Source of the DNA: Streptomyces sp. LaPpAH-108
GTDB lineage: Bacteria > Actinomycetota > Actinomycetes > Streptomycetales > Streptomycetaceae
Reading direction: 5' to 3'
DNA length: 64,000 bases
Assembly (NCBI RefSeq): GCF_000373625.1
Contig: NZ_KB891993.1
Coordinates: forward strand, 744,001 to 808,000
Part shown: positions 59,459 to 64,000 of the stretch, piece by piece
How the letters are laid out: each line of letters opens with the position of its first letter
Numbering within the stretch: position 1 is the stretch's first letter
Position numbers and translations under genes: made by a program
The notes under the pieces: model-generated
Databases searched by the model: none
Told to the model about the DNA's origin: nothing
The model's input: only the letters and a program-made list of their open reading frames with translations

Positions 59459-59595
59459 TCCTCGAACGTAACACCGGCGGCGACGGCGGATCGTGGCCCT
59501 GCCCCTACCACCCTTCGCCCGGTCTCCCTCGTCCGCCGCGCGCCCGGCACCGTGGAGCGCACGTCCCGTCGGCCCGTCCTCAGGAGAAGCCCCGC

Positions 59596-60189
59596 ATGTC
59601 CAGTGCACGACTGAATCTCGTGGTGATCATCAGCAGTGTCCGGGAGGGCCGCTTCGGCCCGGTGGTGGCCAACTGGTTCGTCGAACAGGCCAAGCGTCAC
59701 GACCAGTTCACGGTCGACCTGGTCGATCTGGCGGACATCGACCTCCCGCTCGCGCTGCCGCCCACCTCACCGGCCCGGCAGCCCGACCCGGAACGGCCCG
59801 CGGGCATGGCCGAGTTGACCCGGCGGCTCGACGCCGCCGACGCGGTCGTCATCGTGACGCCCGACTACAACCGCAGCTTCCCGGCCTCCCTCAAGGCGGC
59901 CATCGACTGGCACTACACCCAGTGGAAGGCCAAGCCGATCGGCTTCGTCGGCTACAGCGGTCTCAGCGGCGGCCTGCTGGCGATCGAGCAACTGCGGCAG
60001 GTCTTCAACGAGTTGCATGCCCACACCGTGCGCGACTACGTCTCCTTCCCCCGCTACTACCTCCTCTTCGCCCCCGACGGCACGCTCCAGGACCCGCAGG
60101 GCCCCGAGGACGCCGCCAGGGCCATGCTCGATCAGCTGCTCTGGTGGGGCGCGGTGCTGCACGACGCCCGTCGGGACCGCCCGCTGTAG
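59596..60189 (+). CDS. NADPH-dependent FMN reductase/NAD(P)H oxidoreductase
   Basis: 197 residues with a flavodoxin-like fold. VVIISSVREGRFGPVVANWF gives the phosphate-binding loop, VTPDYNRSFPASLKAAIDW the flavin-contacting motif, and GYSGLSGGLLAIEQLR the second loop. It reduces FMN or a quinone. CAGGAG lies eight bases before the ATG. It is divergent from the MmyB-type regulator. It could supply reduced flavin to the nearby sulfur monooxygenases, whose own reductase gene looks damaged (inference). Confidence 0.88.
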   Translation: MSSARLNLVVIISSVREGRFGPVVANWFVEQAKRHDQFTVDLVDLADIDLPLALPPTSPARQPDPERPAGMAELTRRLDAADAVVIVTPDYNRSFPASLKAAIDWHYTQWKAKPIGFVGYSGLSGGLLAIEQLRQVFNELHAHTVRDYVSFPRYYLLFAPDGTLQDPQGPEDAARAMLDQLLWWGAVLHDARRDRPL

Positions 60190-60190
60190 C

Positions 60191-60247
60191 GCCTACGGGT
60201 GGGCGGCGTCAGCGCGTGGCGTCCGATGCCTACGGGTGCGCGGCGTC
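60191..60247. repeat. direct repeat copying the 3' end of the LysR gene
   Basis: GCCTACGGGTGGGCGGCGTC (60191-60210) and GCCTACGGGTGCGCGGCGTC (60228-60247) differ by one base, with a 37-bp period. The second copy contains the end of the LysR coding sequence and its stop; the first lies past it, in the gap between convergent genes. It is the same kind of event as at 9273-9376. Confidence 0.75.
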
Positions 60248-61156
60248 CGGTGCCGGGAAGCCCGTGAGGGCCGCCGCTCGGGTCAGCAGGGAGGCGTGCA
60301 GAGCGCGGACGGCTCTCGGCACGTCGCCCTTGCGGCGTTGCAGGACGACTACGACGTGTGTGGTCTCGCCGAGAAGCGGGCGATAGGTGATCAGCCCCGC
60401 CCGCTCCAGCGGGTCTCCCGCCACGCTGAAGTCCGGCAGCAGTGTGGCGCCCAGGCCCTCGGCGACCAGGACCTTGCCGAGTTCGGCGCCGTCCGTGGAG
60501 TAGGCGAACCGGGGGGCGGTGCCGCTGAACAGGCGGTGGGCGTAGCGGTGCATGGCGTATCCCGCGCGCATCCCGATCAGCGGTACGCCCGCCAGGTCGG
60601 CGGGGGTGAGGGCGCTCCGCTCGGCCAGGGGGTGGTCGGTGCGCAGGCACACGACCGGGCGGCCCCGCAGCAGTTCGGTGGTCTGGAGGTCGGGCGGGGT
60701 GTCGTCGCCGTCGAGGTAGTTGACGAGTCCCAGGTCGAAGCGGCCTTCGCGCAGGCCCCGGTGGATGTCGTCCTGCTGTGAACCGACCATCTCGACCTGG
60801 GTCGCCGGGTGCTCCGCGCGGAAGTCGCGGACCGCGGGCACCAGGAGCGGGACCGTCGCCGCGTTCACGGTGCCGACGCGGACCATCCGGCTGCTGTGGT
60901 GCTGGTCGTGGGCCGCGCGGCGCAGCCGGTCCACGGATTCCAGGACGCCGATGATGTGGGGCAGCAGCTCGCGCCCCTCGTCGCTGACCTTGGCGCCCGA
61001 GCGGTGCCGGTCGAGCAGTTCGACGCCCAGCTCGCGCTCCAGATTGCGGACGGTCTCGCTCAACGCGGGCTGGGAGATGTGCAGTTCGGATGCCGCGCGG
61101 CGCAGCGAGCCGAGCCGGGTGACCGCCTCGATGTACTCCAGCTGTTCGGTCCGCAC
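60230..61156 (-). CDS. LysR-family regulator of the sulfur locus
   Basis: 308 residues. The winged helix (about 1-60) has LGSLRRAASELHISQPALSETVRNLE, and the ligand domain spans about 90-295 (VRVGTVNAATVPLLVPAVRDF, LLRGRPVVCLRTDHPLA). It starts at a GTG after GAGGGG. It is divergent from the leader-peptide/sulfur genes with a 126-bp gap holding a perfect palindrome. It is probably a CysB/Cbl-like or SfnR-like activator responding to sulfur state (inference from neighbours). Confidence 0.87.
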   Translation of the reverse strand: MRTEQLEYIEAVTRLGSLRRAASELHISQPALSETVRNLERELGVELLDRHRSGAKVSDEGRELLPHIIGVLESVDRLRRAAHDQHHSSRMVRVGTVNAATVPLLVPAVRDFRAEHPATQVEMVGSQQDDIHRGLREGRFDLGLVNYLDGDDTPPDLQTTELLRGRPVVCLRTDHPLAERSALTPADLAGVPLIGMRAGYAMHRYAHRLFSGTAPRFAYSTDGAELGKVLVAEGLGATLLPDFSVAGDPLERAGLITYRPLLGETTHVVVVLQRRKGDVPRAVRALHASLLTRAAALTGFPAPDAAHP

Positions 61157-61218
61157 TCCGGATCCCCTCACCGTCGCAGGCGCACAGCCACTCTCACTCT
61201 GACCCGCATGAAAGGGAA

Positions 61219-61231
61219 ACCCTATCAGGGT
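61219..61231. promoter_or_regulatory. ACCCT-ATC-AGGGT palindrome in the sulfur control region
   Basis: A perfect inverted repeat with a three-base centre lies midway between the LysR start and the leader peptide. It is a good candidate LysR site. The CCCTATCAGGG sequence resembles the upstream motif I associate with Streptomyces sulfur genes; that memory is not verified. Confidence 0.45.
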
Positions 61232-61282
61232 CTCGTGATTACCGACTCGACGGACCGGCCGGACGGCTGCTTGAATCGAGTC

Positions 61283-61369
61283 ATGGACGCAGGGCGACAG
61301 AACCTCACGCGGCGACGTCACGTCGACCTCGCGCGGGTCTGCAGTGCCACCTGTCGCCGCTCCCGCTGA
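61283..61369 (+). CDS. cysteine-containing leader peptide of the sulfur operon
   Basis: A 28-codon ORF, ATG 61283 to TGA 61369, whose core RRRHVDLARVCSATC matches the RRHVDLxRVxSAxC pattern of the putative leader peptides found upstream of actinobacterial sulfur-assimilation genes. Cys codons are at 20 and 24, close to the end. Cysteine shortage would stall ribosomes there and alter downstream expression. The 166 bases between its stop and the next gene can form GGCGTAC/GTACGCC (61466-61498) among other hairpins. TTGAAT six bases before the ATG is a weak -10 candidate. Confidence 0.75.
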   Translation: MDAGRQNLTRRRHVDLARVCSATCRRSR

Positions 61370-61535
61370 GCCCTTTCGCGGCTTCTCGCACCCGAACCCC
61401 TCCCGCTCGTGCGGCGGTCGAGGCCGACCCTGTGTGCGACTCGATCCTCTGCCGCTGACTGCCGCGGCGTACCCGCAACCGCCCCCGTCGCGTACGCCAC
61501 GCGCTCCGACTCGCTGATTCAGCAAAGGACTTACC

Positions 61536-61892
61536 GTGGCCTTTCTCCTCACCCGCACAGCCCATCTCGTCGCGCACCTGGGGCGGCGCTTCGTCGACGA
61601 CGGCCACGAGGTGCGCCACGTCGACGTACGCAATCTGCCCGCCGAGGCACTGCTGCCGCTGGCCACCGGCGGCTCCCCCGCGCACGTCCTCGCCGTGGAC
61701 TACGCGCTGCGCCCCGTCCTCACCTCGCTGGGCGCGGAGGTCGCGCACGGCTGGTTCGTCCTGGACCGGCACATCGGCGTCGACGCCGACCGCGCCGTCA
61801 CGCTCGCGCCCGAGGCGCACGACGCGCTCACCCCGGTCGTCGAGCGGTTCCGCGCGGCGCTGCCCGGCCGCTCCCGGCTCGCCGCCGCCTGA
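61536..61892 (+). CDS. shortened SsuE-like FMN reductase, apparently internally deleted
   Basis: 118 residues (GTG start, AAAGGA upstream). The first part (RTAHLVAHLGRRFVDDGHEV, then VRNLPAEALL) matches the front of SsuE-type NADPH:FMN reductases, and the rest (PLATGGSPAHVLAVDYALRP through GWFVLDRHI) matches their back third. The middle, normally about 55-60 residues with the flavin-binding VVVTPVYxxSYxGLLK-like segment, is missing at the junction around 61651-61656, and the N-terminal GSPSxxSRT loop is shortened. It is open and has a good ribosome site, but flavin binding is doubtful. It would normally supply FMNH2 to the SsuD-like enzyme. Confidence 0.7.
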   Translation: MAFLLTRTAHLVAHLGRRFVDDGHEVRHVDVRNLPAEALLPLATGGSPAHVLAVDYALRPVLTSLGAEVAHGWFVLDRHIGVDADRAVTLAPEAHDALTPVVERFRAALPGRSRLAAA

Positions 61893-61953
61893 TCATGGCT
61901 ATCGGCTTTCCCTTTCACCTCGCCGTCCCCCATTCCGCGGAAGGGCCCCCGCC

Positions 61954-63177
61954 ATGACCACCGCCACCCGCTCCACCGGCTCCCCTCGTGTCACGCCGTT
62001 CGGGCCGGACACCACGGACGCCGAAGTACTGTCCGTCGTACGCGAGTTGGCCGCCGCGTTCCGTACGCGGGACGCCCGGCGCGACGCCGAGCGGATCCTG
62101 CCGTACGACGAGATCCGCACCCTGGGCGAGGCGGGCCTGTTCACGCTGACCGTGCCCAAGGCGCACGGCGGCCCCGAGCTGTCGACGCGCACGCTGGGCG
62201 AGGTGTTCACCGAGCTGACCGCGGGGGACGCCAGCATCGGGCAGATCCCGCAGAACCACTACTTCTTCGTCAACGTCCTTGCCTCGGCCGGGACTCCGGA
62301 GCAGCAGGCGTTCTTCTACGAGGAGATCCTCCAGGGGCGCCACTTCGGCAACGCGCTGTCCGAGCGCGGCTCGCGCACCGCCCGCGGCTTCGAGATCGGC
62401 TTCGCCCGGCAGCCCGACGGCAGCCGCATCGTGCACGGCACCAAGTACTACGCCACCGGCGCCCTGTTCGCCCACTGGATCCCCGTCTACGCCACCGACG
62501 AGGAGGGCCGGGTGCACGCGGCCTGGATACCGGCCGACGATCCCGGCGTCAGCGTCGAGGACGACTGGAACGGCATGGGGCAGCGCACCACCGGCAGCGG
62601 CACCGTCCGCTTCGAGCACGTCCGGGTGGCCGCCGAGCGGATCGTGCCGGTGTACACGATCTTCGAGAGGGACGAGGTGTTCGGTGCGTTCGGGCAGTAT
62701 CTGCACGCGGCCATCGACACCGGTATCGCGGTCGCGGCGCTGCGCGACGGCAAGCGGCTCATCCACGAACTGGCGCGCCCCCGCAAGGAGACCGGTCTCG
62801 ACCGGGCCGCCGACGAGGAGGCGGTCATCGACCTCTTCGGCGAGCTGGCGCTGCGGGTGCGCACGGCCCGCGCCCTGCTGCGGGAGGCGGGCGAGGCCGT
62901 GGACGCGGCCCGCGCCGACCTCAACACCCGTACGGCGGCGGAGGCTTCGGCCGCCGTCGCCGCGGCCCGTGCCCACTCCGACGAGGTGTCCCTGAAGGTC
63001 TCCAGCGGCATCTTCGAACTCATCGGCACCCGCGCCGCCGACCGCGCCCTGCGTCTGGACCGGCACTGGCGCAACGCCCGCACCCACACCCTGCACGACC
63101 CCCGCCGCCTGAAGTTGCGCCATCTCGGCGGCTGGGAGCTGAACGACACCCCGCCGCCCGCCAACGGCCTGGTCTGA
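61954..63177 (+). CDS. SfnC/DszC-like flavin-dependent sulfur-acquisition oxidoreductase
   Basis: 407 residues with the acyl-CoA dehydrogenase fold but of the group-D monooxygenase type (SfnC, DszC): GGPELSTRTLGEVFTELTAGDASIGQIPQNHYFFV, WNGMGQRTTGSGTVRFEHVRV and the C-terminal HWRNARTHTLHDPRRLKL, a signature of this monooxygenase branch. No catalytic Glu of dehydrogenases is present. It would oxidise organosulfur compounds such as sulfones using reduced flavin. GGAAGGG lies eight bases before the ATG. It is between the FMN-reductase-like and SsuD-like genes, one operon. Confidence 0.87.
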   Translation: MTTATRSTGSPRVTPFGPDTTDAEVLSVVRELAAAFRTRDARRDAERILPYDEIRTLGEAGLFTLTVPKAHGGPELSTRTLGEVFTELTAGDASIGQIPQNHYFFVNVLASAGTPEQQAFFYEEILQGRHFGNALSERGSRTARGFEIGFARQPDGSRIVHGTKYYATGALFAHWIPVYATDEEGRVHAAWIPADDPGVSVEDDWNGMGQRTTGSGTVRFEHVRVAAERIVPVYTIFERDEVFGAFGQYLHAAIDTGIAVAALRDGKRLIHELARPRKETGLDRAADEEAVIDLFGELALRVRTARALLREAGEAVDAARADLNTRTAAEASAAVAAARAHSDEVSLKVSSGIFELIGTRAADRALRLDRHWRNARTHTLHDPRRLKLRHLGGWELNDTPPPANGLV

Positions 63178-63205
63178 TCGGCCCCGCACAGGACTGAGGA
63201 TCACC

Positions 63206-64000
63206 ATGTCCCTGACCTTCCACTGGTTCCTGCCCACGAACGGCGACAGCCGCCACATCGTCGGCGGCGGCCACGGCGTCCCCACCGGCTCGGCCGGCGG
63301 CGACCGTCCCGCCTCACTCGCCTACCTCGGTCAAGTCGCCCGCACCGCAGAACAGTTGGGCTTCGAGGGCGCGCTCACCCCGACCGGCGCCTGGTGCGAG
63401 GACGCCTGGCTGACGACGGCGATGCTCGTCCAGCAGACCGAACGTCTGAAGTTCCTGGTCGCGTTCCGCCCCGGCCTGGTCTCCCCCGCGCTCGCGGCGC
63501 AGATGGCCGCCACCTATCAACGGCACTCGGGCGGGCGGCTGTTGCTCAACGTCGTCACCGGCGGCGAGGACCACGAGCAGCGCGCGTACGGCGACTTCCT
63601 CGACAAGGAGGCCCGCTACGCGCGCACCGACGAGTTCCTGCACATCACCCGGGCGCTGTGGCGCGGCGAGACGGTCGACTTCGACGGCGTCCACGAGCGG
63701 GTCGCCGACGCCCGGCTGACCCGCCTGCCCGACCCGGTGCCGCCCGTCTACTTCGGCGGTTCCTCGAAGGCGGCGGGCCCGGTCGCCGCCTGCCACAGCG
63801 ACGTCTACCTCACCTGGGGCGAGCCGCCCGCGCAGGTCGCCGAGAAGATCGGCTGGATCCGGACGCTGGCGCGGGCCGAGGGCCGCGAGGTGCGCTTCGG
63901 GATCCGGCTGCACGTCATCGCCCGCGACACGGCCGAGGAGGCGTGGGCGCAGGCCGGGCGGCTGCTGTCCGGCATCGATCCGCAGGTCATCGCCAACGTC
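63206..64000 (+). CDS. SsuD/SfnG-like FMNH2-dependent monooxygenase, C-terminally cut by the window
   Basis: 265 residues are visible; the gene runs past the right edge. It begins SLTFHWFLPTNGDSRHIVGG, the luciferase-like/alkanesulfonate monooxygenase start, with AEQLGFEGALTPTGAWCEDAW, FLVAFRPGLVSPALAAQMAA, LLLNVVTGGEDHEQRAYGDF and YFGGSSKAAGPVAACHSDVYL, the standard LLM motifs. It releases sulfite from sulfonates or handles sulfone products. GAGGA precedes the ATG at 63206 by five bases. A transporter probably follows outside the window. Confidence 0.9.
   Translation, partial: MSLTFHWFLPTNGDSRHIVGGGHGVPTGSAGGDRPASLAYLGQVARTAEQLGFEGALTPTGAWCEDAWLTTAMLVQQTERLKFLVAFRPGLVSPALAAQMAATYQRHSGGRLLLNVVTGGEDHEQRAYGDFLDKEARYARTDEFLHITRALWRGETVDFDGVHERVADARLTRLPDPVPPVYFGGSSKAAGPVAACHSDVYLTWGEPPAQVAEKIGWIRTLARAEGREVRFGIRLHVIARDTAEEAWAQAGRLLSGIDPQVIANV

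Noticed and set aside
1..64000. tRNA, rRNA, CRISPR arrays, IS elements, integrases or prophage genes
   Set aside because: I looked for them on both strands and saw none: no spaced direct-repeat array, no transposase motif, no tRNA-like cloverleaf.

Overview
The window is high-GC actinobacterial DNA and looks like a Streptomyces chromosome. Codon third positions are almost all G or C. The gene content is typical of the genus: an rppA/CYP158-type P450 pair, MurT/GatD, RocD, GAF-ANTAR and Lrp regulators, DUF6213 and DUF6153. The order DNA ligase, NUDIX, aldehyde dehydrogenase, DUF6213, rppA, P450, cupin, acyl-CoA dehydrogenase, TetR, def, murT, gatD, pfkA, ctaG matches, as far as I recall, the S. 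coelicolor SCO1202-SCO1215 neighbourhood. Most of the window is therefore conserved chromosome; 47.5-54.5 kb looks more accessory.

Layout. 0-5 kb: the start of an alpha/beta hydrolase, a receiver-SpoIIE phosphatase / histidine kinase / response regulator operon, and an MFS exporter. 5-10.3 kb: two NUDIX hydrolases, a VanX-type dipeptidase, a PIG-L deacetylase, a divergent SDR/TetR pair and GalU. 10.5-16 kb: secreted or anchored enzymes (M1 peptidase, PGRP-type amidase, phosphodiester glycosidase). 16-20.3 kb: a minus-strand operon of quinone reductase plus two acyl-CoA dehydrogenases, and an XRE-cupin regulator. 20.4-25.2 kb: thioredoxin-reductase-like flavoprotein, DNA ligase, NUDIX, aldehyde dehydrogenase. 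25.5-28.3 kb: tetrahydroxynaphthalene synthase, CYP158-type P450 and a cupin, bracketed by two inverted copies of a dispersed repeat. 28.4-35.8 kb: acyl-CoA dehydrogenase with its divergent TetR, peptide deformylase, MurT/GatD, phosphofructokinase, CtaG. 35.8-38.5 kb: Lrp regulator and a DDAH-RocD operon. 38.5-47.6 kb: DUF305 and DUF6153 proteins, a Nei-like glycosylase, GAF-ANTAR, DUF3040, MFS and a stand-alone cytochrome oxidase subunit I. 47.6-54.5 kb: a hairpin-controlled acidic mini-protein, a nonsense-broken gene remnant, a coiled-coil membrane protein, and an unknown protein with a MoxR ATPase and a DUF2201/VWA protein. 54.6-64 kb: GH32 levanase/inulinase, small redox and regulatory genes, and a sulfur-scavenging locus with a LysR regulator, a cysteine-containing leader peptide, a shortened FMN reductase, an SfnC/DszC-like flavoprotein and an SsuD-like monooxygenase.

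The strongest less-described signals are: (1) an 18-codon leaderless upstream ORF whose stop overlaps the start of the first gene of the MoxR/VWA unit, behind a near-consensus promoter; (2) a 14-bp perfect hairpin that buries the ribosome-binding site of a 48-residue protein; (3) the cysteine leader peptide before the sulfur genes, together with an apparent internal deletion in the FMN reductase; (4) a dispersed repeat translated in frame inside an acyl-CoA dehydrogenase; and (5) a recurring TAnnnT, 6-7 nt, start-codon arrangement that marks leaderless genes across the window. All calls come from reading the sequence; no database search was run.
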